Shown here in pieces: positions 1-8,501 of a stretch of 35,280 nt of DNA (the stretch's first letter is position 1; the number at the start of each line of letters is the position of its first letter). The DNA lies in the NCBI GenBank assembly GCA_900545655.1, contig UQZY01000021.1, forward strand, positions 1-35,280, written 5' to 3'. The stretch is from an uncultured Oscillospiraceae bacterium. GTDB taxonomy: Bacteria; Bacillota; Clostridia; Oscillospirales; Acutalibacteraceae. The notes beneath the pieces are model-generated. The model saw nothing but the letters and a program-made list of their open reading frames with translations, had not been told where the DNA came from and did no database searches. Made by a program: the position numbers and the translations under genes.

Positions 1-405
1 AAGCTCAAAACGAACCTGATCGTTTCCCTTACCCGTGCAGCCGTGACAGATGGCGTCGGCACCCTCTGCCTTTGCGATTTCAACAAGACGTTTCGCAATT
101 ATGGGACGCGCAAAGGATGTACCGAGAAGGTAATCCTCGTACTTTGCACCCATCTTGAGAGAGGGAATGATAAACTCGTTTACAAAGTCCTCTTTAAGGT
201 CCTCTACGTATAGCTTTGAGGCGCCTGTCTTTATTGCTTTTTCCTCAAGTCCGTCAAGCTCTGTTCCCTGTCCGACGTCTCCCGAAACAGCGATTACCTC
301 GCAGTTGTTATAGTTTTCCTTAAGCCACGGGATGATGATAGATGTATCCAGCCCGCCCGAGTATGCGAGAACTACTTTTTTTATGTTTTCCTTATTTACT
401 GCCAT
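1..405 (-). CDS. argG: Argininosuccinate synthase, N-terminal part (cut by window edge)
   Basis: Cytosolic enzyme that joins citrulline and aspartate using ATP to make argininosuccinate, the penultimate step of arginine synthesis. I translated the minus strand from the ATG at 405-403. It begins MAVNKENIKKVVLAYSGGLD, and the AYSGGLDTS signature of the ATP-pyrophosphatase fold sits at residues 14-22. About 135 residues are inside the window, reaching the HGCTGKGNDQVRFEL motif that is characteristic of ArgG. The C-terminal two thirds lie beyond base 1. An AAGGGG ribosome binding site precedes the ATG. It is transcribed divergently from secA and has its own strong promoter and ARG box, so arginine repression is the likely control. 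Confidence 0.96.
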   Translation of the reverse strand, partial: MAVNKENIKKVVLAYSGGLDTSIIIPWLKENYNNCEVIAVSGDVGQGTELDGLEEKAIKTGASKLYVEDLKEDFVNEFIIPSLKMGAKYEDYLLGTSFARPIIAKRLVEIAKAEGADAICHGCTGKGNDQVRFEL

Positions 406-457
406 TTTAATTACCCCTTTTTCTTCGAAATAAATGATTGTTTTGAACTATGTGGCT

Positions 458-486
458 ATTATATGCACCATTATGCAAAAAGTCAA
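458..486 (-). promoter_or_regulatory. argG sigma-A promoter
   Basis: On the minus strand a TTGACT -35 (481-486) and a perfect TATAAT -10 (458-463) are separated by exactly 17 bases. The transcript would start near 451, about 45 bases before the argG ATG. A 9-base inverted repeat, ATGCAAAAA (473-481) with TTTTTGCAT (491-499), overlaps the -35, and a third copy of TTTTTGCAT lies at 502-510. These could be extra operator half-sites. Confidence 0.85.
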
Positions 487-534
487 CCCATTTTTGCATA
501 CTTTTTGCATAAAATCTTTATTTTCTCGAATAAT

Positions 535-552
535 AGTGAATATTTATTCATA
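535..552. promoter_or_regulatory. ARG box (ArgR/AhrC operator)
   Basis: AGTGAATATTTATTCATA matches the 18-base ARG box consensus WNTGAATWWWWATTCANW at every position. It is a near-perfect palindrome about 49 bases upstream of the argG -35. It fits control of argG by the hexameric arginine repressor. No argR gene is in the window, so the regulator is inferred. Confidence 0.8.
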
Positions 553-629
553 AGATAAATCGAAAAATCATTGTCCCCCGTGCAATCTGCGAAGATTCAT
601 AAAAAAAAGTACAAAAAGTACCGCGTGCG

Positions 630-638
630 TGTTATACT
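630..638 (+). promoter_or_regulatory. Extended -10 promoter for secA
   Basis: TGTTATACT has the TGN extension plus a TATACT -10 hexamer, about 40 bases before the secA ATG. The -35 region (610-615, TACAAA) is poor, as is common for extended -10 promoters. Confidence 0.5.
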
Positions 639-678
639 ATTAAACGTATATTTATGACCAAAGGAGACTAACCTCAAA

Positions 679-3411
679 ATGGGACTTTTTAAAAAGATAT
701 TCGGAGACTACTCTTCAAAGGAAGTTAAAAAGATGGACCCGCTCAAAAATGCGGTTTTAGCTCTTGAAGATGAATACAAGGCAATGAGCGATGAAGAGCT
801 CAAAGCCGTTACACCTAAGCTTAAGGAGAGACTTGCAAACGGAGAAACTCTCGATGACATACTTCCGGAGGCTTTCGCGGCATGCCGTGAGGCATCAGAC
901 CGTGTGCTCGGAATGAGACACTACCCCGTACAGGTTGTCGGAGGCATCATTCTTCACAACGGCGGTATCGCCGAGATGAAGACAGGTGAAGGAAAGACAC
1001 TCGTTGCCACCCTGCCCGCATACTTAAATGCACTCGCAGGAAACGGCGTACATATCGTAACCGTAAACGATTACCTCGCACGCCGTGACTCGGAGTGGAT
1101 GGGAAAGGTTTACCGCTTTCTCGGTCTTGAGGTCGGACTTATTGTAAACGGTCTTGACAATGAGGACCGCAGAAAGGCTTATGCGGCAGACATAACCTAC
1201 GGAACCAACAACGAATTCGGATTCGACTACCTTCGTGACAACATGGTTCAGTATAAAAAGGACAAGGTTCAGCGCAAGCCGTTTTACGCAATCGTCGACG
1301 AGGTTGACTCAATCCTCATAGATGAGGCAAGAACTCCGCTTATCATTTCGGGCATGGGCACGGAATCAACCGAGCTCTATAACCTTGCGGACAAGTTCGT
1401 AGGAACCCTCTCCATGACAAAGGTAAAAGAGGTTGACTCAAAGACCGAGTACGAGAGCACCGGCGACGGAGATTATATCGTCGACGAAAAAGCAAAGACC
1501 GCTACTCTTTCGGAGTCCGGCGTTGCAAAGGCAGAGAGCTACTTCAACATAGAAAACCTTATGGATGCCGAGAACTCAACGCTTCTTCACCACATAAACC
1601 AGGCAATAAAAGCCCACGGCGTTATGCACAGGGATATCGACTACGTTGTAAAAGACGGAGAGGTTCTCATAGTTGACGAGTTTACGGGCCGTATCATGCT
1701 CGGGCGCCGTTATAACGAAGGTCTTCACCAGGCTATCGAGGCAAAGGAACACGTAAATGTACGCAGGGAGTCAAAGACTCTTGCGACAATAACCTTCCAG
1801 AACTACTTCCGTCTTTACAAAAAGCTTGCCGGTATGACCGGTACGGCTATGACAGAAGCAGACGAGTTCTCAGAGATTTACAACCTCTATCCGGTTGAGG
1901 TTCCGACAAACAAGCCGATGATAAGAATCGATAACCCGGATGTTGTATATAAAACCGAAAAAGCAAAGTTCAATGCCGTAATAGACAGAATCTGCGAGTG
2001 TCACGAAAAAGGGCAGCCCGTTCTTGTAGGTACCATTTCCATAGAGAAATCTGAGCTTCTTTCAAAGATGCTTAAGAAGCGCGGCATAAAGCACGAAGTC
2101 CTGAACGCAAAGAATCATGAGCGCGAAGCTGAGATAATCGCACAGGCCGGCAAATACGGCGCCGTTACCATCGCCACCAACATGGCCGGCCGTGGTACCG
2201 ACATCATGCTCGGCGGTAACCCGGAGTTCCTTGCAAAGTCAGAGCTGCGCAAAAAGGGATATGCCGAGGAAATCATTTCCGAGGCAATGGGCTTTGCGGA
2301 CACAGACAATGAAGAGATACTCAAGGCACGCTCTGAATTTGCGGAGCTTGAGGCAAAGTTCAAGGATGAGATAAAGGATGAAGCCGAGCAGGTATGCCGT
2401 GCCGGCGGACTTTATATCGTCGGCACCGAGCGTCACGAATCACGTCGTATAGATAATCAGCTTCGCGGACGTTCAGGTCGTCAGGGTGACCCCGGTGAAA
2501 GCCAGTTCTTCCTCTCAATGGAGGACGACCTGCTCCGACTCTTCGGCGGTGACAGAATGACCAGAATCATGGACACTCTCAACGTTGACGAAAATCTTCC
2601 CATAGAGGTAAAAATACTCTCCAACACCGTTGAAACGGCGCAGAAGAGACTTGAGTCGCAGAACTATGCGATACGTAAGCACGTACTCCAGTACGACGAC
2701 GTAATGAACAAGCAGCGTGAGATCATCTACAGCCAGCGTGACAAGGTTCTCGACGAGGCAGACCTTAAAGATACCATTATCTCCATGTTTGACGAAACCG
2801 TTGACGGAAGCGTTGACATGTACTGTCCGAAGGGTACCGAGGAGGCAGACTGGAACCTCGCGGGACTCCGTGAGAAATTCCTCGGATGGATTCTTTCAAA
2901 GGATGACAGTCTTGAAGGCCTTACAGCTGACGAGGTGAAGGACCTCATCACAACAAAGGGTCACGAGATCTACGAAAAACGTGAGGAAGAGAACACACCT
3001 GAGGTCACAAGAGACCTTGAGCGCATGATTCTCCTTCGCAATGTTGACATAAACTGGATGGATCATATTGACGCCATGGAAGAGCTCAAGAAGGGCATCG
3101 GACTTCGTGCATACGCTCAGAAGGATCCCGTTGTTATGTTCAAATTTGAAAGCTTTGACATGTTCGATGAAATGACCGCAACCATACGTGAGGACACCGT
3201 GAAGCAACTCTTTACGGTAAAAGTTACAAAGTCTCAGGAGATAAAGCGTGAGCAGGTTGCGAAGGTAACCGGAACAAACAGCGGTGACGGAACCGAAACA
3301 AAACGTCCCGTGCGCAAGGGAACAAAGATCGGTCCAAACGATCCATGTCCGTGCGGAAGCGGAAAGAAATACAAGAAATGCTGCATGTTAAAGGAAAACG
3401 CTGAAAAGTAA
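679..3411 (+). CDS. secA: SecA preprotein translocase ATPase
   Basis: Motor of the Sec pathway: it binds preproteins and pushes them through SecYEG using ATP, cycling between cytosol and membrane. The 910-residue length is typical of SecA. Visible motifs are Walker A KTGEGKT at 101-107, the DEVD box at 207-210 followed by SILIDEARTPL, the AGMTGTA helicase motif, GRGTDIMLGGNPEF, and the WMDHIDAMEELKKGIGLRAYAQKDP helical scaffold region. The extreme C-terminus is an intact zinc-binding SEC-C tail with C890, C892, C901 and C902. The AAAGGAGA ribosome binding site at 660-667 decides the ATG at 679. Two GGDEF genes follow on the same strand after 41 bases, so the three may be co-transcribed. Confidence 0.98.
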   Translation: MGLFKKIFGDYSSKEVKKMDPLKNAVLALEDEYKAMSDEELKAVTPKLKERLANGETLDDILPEAFAACREASDRVLGMRHYPVQVVGGIILHNGGIAEMKTGEGKTLVATLPAYLNALAGNGVHIVTVNDYLARRDSEWMGKVYRFLGLEVGLIVNGLDNEDRRKAYAADITYGTNNEFGFDYLRDNMVQYKKDKVQRKPFYAIVDEVDSILIDEARTPLIISGMGTESTELYNLADKFVGTLSMTKVKEVDSKTEYESTGDGDYIVDEKAKTATLSESGVAKAESYFNIENLMDAENSTLLHHINQAIKAHGVMHRDIDYVVKDGEVLIVDEFTGRIMLGRRYNEGLHQAIEAKEHVNVRRESKTLATITFQNYFRLYKKLAGMTGTAMTEADEFSEIYNLYPVEVPTNKPMIRIDNPDVVYKTEKAKFNAVIDRICECHEKGQPVLVGTISIEKSELLSKMLKKRGIKHEVLNAKNHEREAEIIAQAGKYGAVTIATNMAGRGTDIMLGGNPEFLAKSELRKKGYAEEIISEAMGFADTDNEEILKARSEFAELEAKFKDEIKDEAEQVCRAGGLYIVGTERHESRRIDNQLRGRSGRQGDPGESQFFLSMEDDLLRLFGGDRMTRIMDTLNVDENLPIEVKILSNTVETAQKRLESQNYAIRKHVLQYDDVMNKQREIIYSQRDKVLDEADLKDTIISMFDETVDGSVDMYCPKGTEEADWNLAGLREKFLGWILSKDDSLEGLTADEVKDLITTKGHEIYEKREEENTPEVTRDLERMILLRNVDINWMDHIDAMEELKKGIGLRAYAQKDPVVMFKFESFDMFDEMTATIREDTVKQLFTVKVTKSQEIKREQVAKVTGTNSGDGTETKRPVRKGTKIGPNDPCPCGSGKKYKKCCMLKENAEK

Positions 3412-3452
3412 TCCTACATCGGCAAAGAGGGAATAATGAGGAGTATTTTAAA

Positions 3453-4565
3453 ATGAGGTCCTTAAAGACATTGGCTTCACAGGTGTACGGAGCACAACTG
3501 CCTATACGGCAAAGGTTCTTCAATATCATTTTTACATGCGGATTTTTAGTTGGTCTTGCAGGTATCTTTGCCTGCATACAGCTCGGCTCTTCTTATGAAG
3601 CAATCATGGTTTCCGCTACGATGACCTTTGCCTTTCCGTTGCTTGCCTTTTTCGGTATACGTTCAAAAAAACACCAGGACAAGATAATAAACCTCTCCCT
3701 CGCCGTGGTAAATTTCTTTATCTTTCCGGCGCTCTACCTTACCGGAGGAGAAATACATTGCGGTATCCCCGGATACTTTTCACTCGGAATTGCATTGACA
3801 CTCTTCCTATCAAAGGGTATACCGGGAATAATCCTTACCGCCGCCGAATCGGTTTTTTATCTCTTCATCTTCTACGTATCGTGGAGATTTCCGGCAGTCT
3901 GTGTAGACGTTCCGGCATTTGCAAAAGAAAACGGCGTATCGAATTTCGCCTTTCAGGCAATTTCGTCAAACATCTTCATGGTGTGTATCGCCATAGGAAT
4001 TCTCTCAAAGATCATCTTCAATATGTACCAAAAGGAAAACCGTGTTGTAACCGAATCGATTAAAAAAGTCGAAGAGCAGTCAACCGTGGATCCTTTGACA
4101 GCGGTATACAACAGAAGGTACATGTACTCCTATCTCCGTGAACGTGTTAACGAAGCACAGAGTACGGGTGAACCACTTTCGGTAGTCCTTTTTGATATTG
4201 ACAAATTCAAAAATCTCAACGACACCTACGGACACCTTCTCGGAGATGACGTTCTGAAAGCCATTTCCTGCCTCATAAGGTCGTCCTGCAGAGAAAAAGA
4301 AATTGTTGCACGCTACGGCGGAGAGGAGTTCCTGCTCATTCTCCCAGGCTTCACAAACGAAGACGCTCACGCCCGTGCGGACAACATAAGAAAATGTATT
4401 TCCGCATCTCGACTGTCTCCGGATTTGCCTGCAGACAAACCGGTAACCATAAGCGGAGGAGTCGCAACCTTTGAAAGCGGCATGAATGAAGAAGCCATGG
4501 TAAAGATTGCGGACGAAAACCTTTACATCGCCAAGGACACGGGCAGAAACCGTATAGTAGGATAA
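3453..4565 (+). CDS. Membrane diguanylate cyclase (GGDEF), first of a tandem pair
   Basis: Predicted to make cyclic di-GMP from two GTP at the membrane. Residues 1-190 hold about six hydrophobic segments (roughly 21-42, 50-70, 78-97, 106-121, 124-146, 168-190) with no recognised sensory domain. A short linker leads to a GGDEF domain from about 210: LFDIDKFKNLND with the metal-binding aspartate region at 247-250, and the active-site motif RYGGEEF with GGEEF at 289-293. GGEEF is a catalytically competent variant. The inhibitory I-site, normally RxxD, reads R280-E-K-E283, so product inhibition may be weakened. GAGGAG at 3438-3443 supports the ATG. The next gene is a paralogue 12 bases downstream, with the same layout. 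Confident of the domain; the signal sensed is unknown. Confidence 0.92.
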   Translation: MRSLKTLASQVYGAQLPIRQRFFNIIFTCGFLVGLAGIFACIQLGSSYEAIMVSATMTFAFPLLAFFGIRSKKHQDKIINLSLAVVNFFIFPALYLTGGEIHCGIPGYFSLGIALTLFLSKGIPGIILTAAESVFYLFIFYVSWRFPAVCVDVPAFAKENGVSNFAFQAISSNIFMVCIAIGILSKIIFNMYQKENRVVTESIKKVEEQSTVDPLTAVYNRRYMYSYLRERVNEAQSTGEPLSVVLFDIDKFKNLNDTYGHLLGDDVLKAISCLIRSSCREKEIVARYGGEEFLLILPGFTNEDAHARADNIRKCISASRLSPDLPADKPVTISGGVATFESGMNEEAMVKIADENLYIAKDTGRNRIVG

Positions 4566-4577
4566 GGAAGGGAAAAA

Positions 4578-5777
4578 ATGAGTTATTCCATAAAAGATTT
4601 TCTCAAGGGTCAGGGAATAGAAAATGCCGAGCTCAAGAAGAAGTTTTTCTCTCTTCTCGTGGATCTCGGTCTTTGCTCAACTGCCTTTTATCTGATTCTT
4701 TCCCTCATTCTTAAAAAGAATACGTACTGCCTTTTGGTTTACGTTGCAATGTTCCTGTTTCTTATGGTTCTCTACTTCGTCGGCAGGTTCAATGACACCG
4801 TATTCATGCAGAAAAGACTGTACTTTGTATATTGCTTCTTCATGGGCAATGTATTTCTTCCCTCCCTCTACCTTCTCGGAGGCGGAATACACAGCGGCCT
4901 GCCACTGTTTTTCATGGTTGCGGGAATAACGACGATTCTCATGCTCGACAACCTGCTCATGGTAATCATGCTGCTTCTGAATTTTATTTCATCCATGGCA
5001 GCCTTTAAGATAGACCAGACGCACCCGGGCCTTGTTGACAGCTTTACCCAGCTCGGAGACGCAACGTATATCGACATAGGAATTTCCTCAATCATCGCAG
5101 GAATAGGTATAGGATTTTTCCTGCGCCACCTTACAAAATACTTTGACAAAAACCAAAGAAAAGCGTCCGAGCTTTTGAACAAAATAGAGGACGCATCCAA
5201 GAAAGACCCGCTCTGCGGTGCATACAACCGCCGCTATCTCATGGAGTTCCTTGGCGGGTGCATTGAAAAGGTTGAAAAGGGTGAGATGGAAACCTTTTCG
5301 ATTATTATGTTTGATATCGATCACTTCAAAAAGATAAACGACACCTACGGTCATCTTACCGGAGATGACTGTATAAAGAGTCTTACATATATCTTCAAGC
5401 GCTCCGTAAGAAACATAGATATCGTGTGCAGATACGGCGGAGAGGAATTCATATGTGTTCTCCCGACAGCCGAGGACACACCGGCTTTTCGCAGAGCTGA
5501 GCAGATACGCGCCTCTGTGGAAAACACGCAACTTTCAACCGAAATCGACAAAAAGGTTACGATAAGCGGCGGTGTTGCCATGTACAGGCCGGGTATGACC
5601 CCGGAGGAACTTATCAAGGAAGCGGATTCAAATCTTTACCTTGCAAAAGAAAACGGCAGAAATCAGATTGTATGGCACAACGGAGGCATCCCTCCCCTTT
5701 GCTATGCAACCTACTCAAGCGACATATTGAACCCCGTCCAAAACTCCGGAAGACGTTTTTCGGATGTTACAACATAA
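4578..5777 (+). CDS. Membrane diguanylate cyclase (GGDEF), second of a tandem pair
   Basis: Paralogue of the preceding gene with the same plan: about six membrane segments in residues 28-185 and then a GGDEF domain. It shares the LYLxGGxIHxGxP stretch (97-109) with its neighbour, which points to duplication. The active site is RYGGEEF (GGEEF at 287-291) and, unlike the neighbour, the I-site RxxD is intact (R278-N-I-D281), so feedback inhibition by cyclic di-GMP is expected. After the normal domain end GRNQIVW there are about 33 extra residues (367-399) with no domain character. This extension may come from loss of an earlier stop codon. A strong bidirectional terminator follows 48 bases after the stop. 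GGAAGGG just before the ATG serves as ribosome binding site. Confidence 0.92.
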   Translation: MSYSIKDFLKGQGIENAELKKKFFSLLVDLGLCSTAFYLILSLILKKNTYCLLVYVAMFLFLMVLYFVGRFNDTVFMQKRLYFVYCFFMGNVFLPSLYLLGGGIHSGLPLFFMVAGITTILMLDNLLMVIMLLLNFISSMAAFKIDQTHPGLVDSFTQLGDATYIDIGISSIIAGIGIGFFLRHLTKYFDKNQRKASELLNKIEDASKKDPLCGAYNRRYLMEFLGGCIEKVEKGEMETFSIIMFDIDHFKKINDTYGHLTGDDCIKSLTYIFKRSVRNIDIVCRYGGEEFICVLPTAEDTPAFRRAEQIRASVENTQLSTEIDKKVTISGGVAMYRPGMTPEELIKEADSNLYLAKENGRNQIVWHNGGIPPLCYATYSSDILNPVQNSGRRFSDVTT

Positions 5778-5825
5778 AAGCCTCGCTCATATCTGTTTAC
5801 GAGCTTGTTATCACAACGCATAAAA

Positions 5826-5866
5826 ATACCCTCTTTACCGATTCGGTAAAGAGGGTATATCTTTTT
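5826..5866. terminator. Bidirectional rho-independent terminator
   Basis: Perfect 15-bp stem (5826-5840 with 5844-5858) and a 3-base loop, followed by a T-run on the plus strand. The A-run before it gives a T-run on the minus strand. It separates the convergent GGDEF gene and the isomerase-type gene. Confidence 0.93.
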
Positions 5867-5915
5867 GGAAAAACCAAAGTTCTTTTTGTCGTGGTTTTCC
5901 GCACCAAATCAATTA

Positions 5916-6929
5916 TCAGCTGAGAAGACCTTTCTTTTCCAGTACCTTCTTATAGAATTCCTCTGCTTCTCTGTGACAAACCTTAAGCCATTCCAGCTCA
6001 CGGTCACTTGACAGCATTATCTCAAAGTCAGCCGGAAGGTCGATGGGTGCCTTTGCGATAAGGGATGCTACATAATCCCAATCGATGATACCTCTGTCAA
6101 GTTTTCCGTCAACATTCGGAATCCAATGGCGGTCATACTTCAGGACATTGTAATCCGCATCAACCGGGTCAGCAGCATAAAGCAATTCGTCGGTGATGGA
6201 CTCATTGTCCTGCAAGTGTGTCGCATAGAGCCTTGAGATATACTTCTCAAGGAAGTGATAGTGATTCTCCCTACACATAAGAGTCGCATGGCCCGAGTCC
6301 CAGCAGAAACCGAGAAACTCTGACGGATATCTGTCGAAAAACATATCAAACTGTTCTTCCTGATACTTCTGCGGAGTGCATATGAGATTCTCCAATGCAA
6401 TCCTTACGCCGGAGGCAACCGCATAATCCTTGATTTCATCAAAGGACTTCATCACCTGACGATAATAAATATCCTTCTCCTCCGGCTGCTCCTCGAACAG
6501 CATGAACGGGAGCTGCATATGCAGTACCATGACAGATGCGCCGATATGTGTACAAAGATCTATCCTGTTTTTAAGAAGGTCCACGCCTGCGAGTCTTGCA
6601 TACTCATTCTTCGACGTGTAATCCTTACGAATATCGGTAAAGCGGTAACGATTATCATAGATAACCTTGCCGTTAACCGTTTTTGTACGAACACCGCCCT
6701 CACTTGCATGTATGCTGTGTGCGTTTATGTTGTAATCACGCAGGATATCTCTTGCCTGAAACATCTCGCTCGGGCTATACAAGTATTCGCCTTGCCAGTT
6801 CTGCATCCATTGAGTGTGGGTAAACCCACACTCTGCGAGATTGCGTATCTGGCGTTCAATATCTATCCAGCTATGTAAGTCACTGTTATAGTCTGTTTCA
6901 CAAGAACTCAGGAGCTTTATTTCAGGCAT
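5916..6929 (-). CDS. Sugar phosphate isomerase/epimerase-type TIM barrel protein
   Basis: Belongs to the xylose isomerase-like/AP endonuclease 2 TIM barrel superfamily, whose members isomerise or epimerise sugars or cyclitols with a divalent metal. The probable metal ligands are visible: E180 (ALENL), D211 and H214 (WDSGH), H238 (THLQDN) and E303 (FEIML), in 337 residues. I chose the ATG at 6929-6927 because AGGTGAG lies just upstream, the protein then starts MPEIKLL, and the start overlaps the end of the transporter gene by 8 bases, which suggests translational coupling. An upstream in-frame start at 6962 lies inside the transporter gene. The pairing with an MFS permease suggests uptake and first conversion of one sugar or sugar acid. 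The substrate cannot be read from the sequence. Confidence 0.85.
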   Translation of the reverse strand: MPEIKLLSSCETDYNSDLHSWIDIERQIRNLAECGFTHTQWMQNWQGEYLYSPSEMFQARDILRDYNINAHSIHASEGGVRTKTVNGKVIYDNRYRFTDIRKDYTSKNEYARLAGVDLLKNRIDLCTHIGASVMVLHMQLPFMLFEEQPEEKDIYYRQVMKSFDEIKDYAVASGVRIALENLICTPQKYQEEQFDMFFDRYPSEFLGFCWDSGHATLMCRENHYHFLEKYISRLYATHLQDNESITDELLYAADPVDADYNVLKYDRHWIPNVDGKLDRGIIDWDYVASLIAKAPIDLPADFEIMLSSDRELEWLKVCHREAEEFYKKVLEKKGLLS

Positions 6930-8232
6930 CACTCTCACCTGCCATCGCTTCTTTTTCAGCAAGCGCTTTTTTGTTCATCTTCATAAGAACTGTGCCGCAG
7001 ATGAATCCGATAACAGAGAGAACTGCCATTAAGATAAAGCAGATATGGTAGCCTCTGAGCGGAGTAGCAGTATCAACATATTTATCTACGATATTTCCCG
7101 ATACGGAGTAAAGGAACATCTCGGGAGCGTATGTACAAAGAGATATGATACCAGAAGCAGTACCTGCAAGTCTCTTAGGAACAAGCACCTCGTCGATAGT
7201 TGAGAAGTACATCGCCTTGATAGAATACAGGAACAATCCGTATACGATGAAGTTGCATACAACAAGAGGTACGCCAACACCCTTTGTAGGAATAAGAACG
7301 TAGAGCGATGCGAACACAGCCATGCCTACGAAAGCCCACTTGATAAGCTTGATACGGCTGCCGATCTTATCTGCAAGGAAGCCGGCAACAAAAGCACCGA
7401 GCATCATCATAACGTATGTACGGATAACGCTTAAGTTTCCTACAACCGTGTCGCTGAGACCGAATGCGTTGGAAAGATAACCGGTGATATATCCGTGGAA
7501 AATAAGTGCCGAATAGTTACAGATACCGAGAGCTCCGCAAAGCCATACACGCGGCATTTTTGCAACCTCTATAAAATCTTTCTTGTTGAGCGGATTTACT
7601 ATAGCATTGTCTTTTCCGGTAGGCTTGTCGTTTTCAAGGAAGAAGAAAGCGAGAACACCTATAACAACCATGAGGATACTGTAGAAAAGAATAGCATTCT
7701 TCATACCTCCGATAGCGTCGGAAGCAAGACCGAAAAATGCAACGGAAGCAAAAGCAACCAGCGTACCGATAAGTCCGCGTCCGCCTTCTAACATACCGAA
7801 GAGACGTCCTTGCTCATTTGCGTCGCCGAGCCTGTTAATCGACTTAACCATAGCTGCCCAGAAGGTGAAGACTGTTGTTATAGCGAAGATTGCATGAATA
7901 ACAACGAGCCAGATAAAGCTTGGCAAAGTCCAAAACCAGAATCCTGCTAGACCGGTACCTACGCAGGAAATAATGATAAGTGTTTTACAGCTGAACTTAT
8001 CGGCAAGTATGCCGCCCGGGAAGTAACATATAAAGTTTACAATGCCGTATGCGGACATAATCAAGCCCAACTGCGTGTAGGATGCTCCTGTTGCCTGAGA
8101 AAGCGGTTCCATGTAAGTCTCACGAAGATAGGGAAGCTTAGTGATAACTCCGCCTGCCAAAGCAACAATGAAAATAGTCAGATATTTTCTAAAAGTCGCC
8201 TGTTTAGGGTTTGCCTGTTTGGTAGTTGCCAT
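6922..8232 (-). CDS. MFS transporter, 12 membrane segments
   Basis: Major facilitator superfamily permease of the inner membrane. Its 436 residues contain about twelve hydrophobic helices in two halves, with a hydrophilic central loop near 205-225 (ENDKPTGKDNAIVNPLNKKDF). The motif GGILADKFSCK after helix 2 and its counterpart GFLADKIGSRIK in the second half are the MFS loop 2-3 signature. It resembles the anion:cation symporter/sugar-acid branch, but I cannot name the substrate. A strong AAAGGAGG ribosome binding site precedes the ATG. It is first in a two-gene operon with the coupled TIM barrel gene. A palindrome over the promoter -10 suggests repression in the absence of substrate. Confidence 0.88.
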   Translation of the reverse strand: MATTKQANPKQATFRKYLTIFIVALAGGVITKLPYLRETYMEPLSQATGASYTQLGLIMSAYGIVNFICYFPGGILADKFSCKTLIIISCVGTGLAGFWFWTLPSFIWLVVIHAIFAITTVFTFWAAMVKSINRLGDANEQGRLFGMLEGGRGLIGTLVAFASVAFFGLASDAIGGMKNAILFYSILMVVIGVLAFFFLENDKPTGKDNAIVNPLNKKDFIEVAKMPRVWLCGALGICNYSALIFHGYITGYLSNAFGLSDTVVGNLSVIRTYVMMMLGAFVAGFLADKIGSRIKLIKWAFVGMAVFASLYVLIPTKGVGVPLVVCNFIVYGLFLYSIKAMYFSTIDEVLVPKRLAGTASGIISLCTYAPEMFLYSVSGNIVDKYVDTATPLRGYHICFILMAVLSVIGFICGTVLMKMNKKALAEKEAMAGESDA

Positions 8233-8301
8233 TTCTTTTTCCTCCTTTGAACATGACTTTTGATTTCGACGACATCCCGGTAAAGGTTGCTCGTCACCCT
8301 C

Positions 8302-8330
8302 AAAGTATCATACTTTTTGAACGGTGTCAA
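8302..8330 (-). promoter_or_regulatory. MFS operon promoter with overlapping palindrome
   Basis: Minus-strand TTGACA (8325-8330), 17-base spacer, TACTTT -10 (8302-8307) preceded by a TGN extension. The sequence AAAGTATCATACTTT (8302-8316) is a perfect palindrome with 7-base arms and one central base, covering the -10. It is a good candidate repressor operator for the transporter/isomerase pair. Confidence 0.7.
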
Positions 8331-8440
8331 CAAAAAAAGTATTAACAAAAATTCATTTTTATTGAAATTGCCACATCGCACGTAAACAAGCCTTGGAATA
8401 TTTCCGAGTCAGCAGATAGGAATTTCCTTATAACAAGTAC

Positions 8441-8475
8441 AAAAAGAAGGGAGAGCGGCTATTTTCCGCTCTCCC
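8441..8475 (-). terminator. Rho-independent terminator of the 8502-9821 gene
   Basis: Perfect 10-bp stem (8449-8458 with 8466-8475), 7-base loop and a T-rich tract on the minus strand at 8446-8441. It lies 26 bases past the stop codon of the repeat-rich envelope gene. Confidence 0.9.
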
Positions 8476-8501
8476 CTTAAACCTGTTTTTTTATGTTTTA
8501 A

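Noticed and set aside
5088..5531. 147-residue minus-strand frame
   Set aside because: Shadow of the second GGDEF gene, no start signal or domain.
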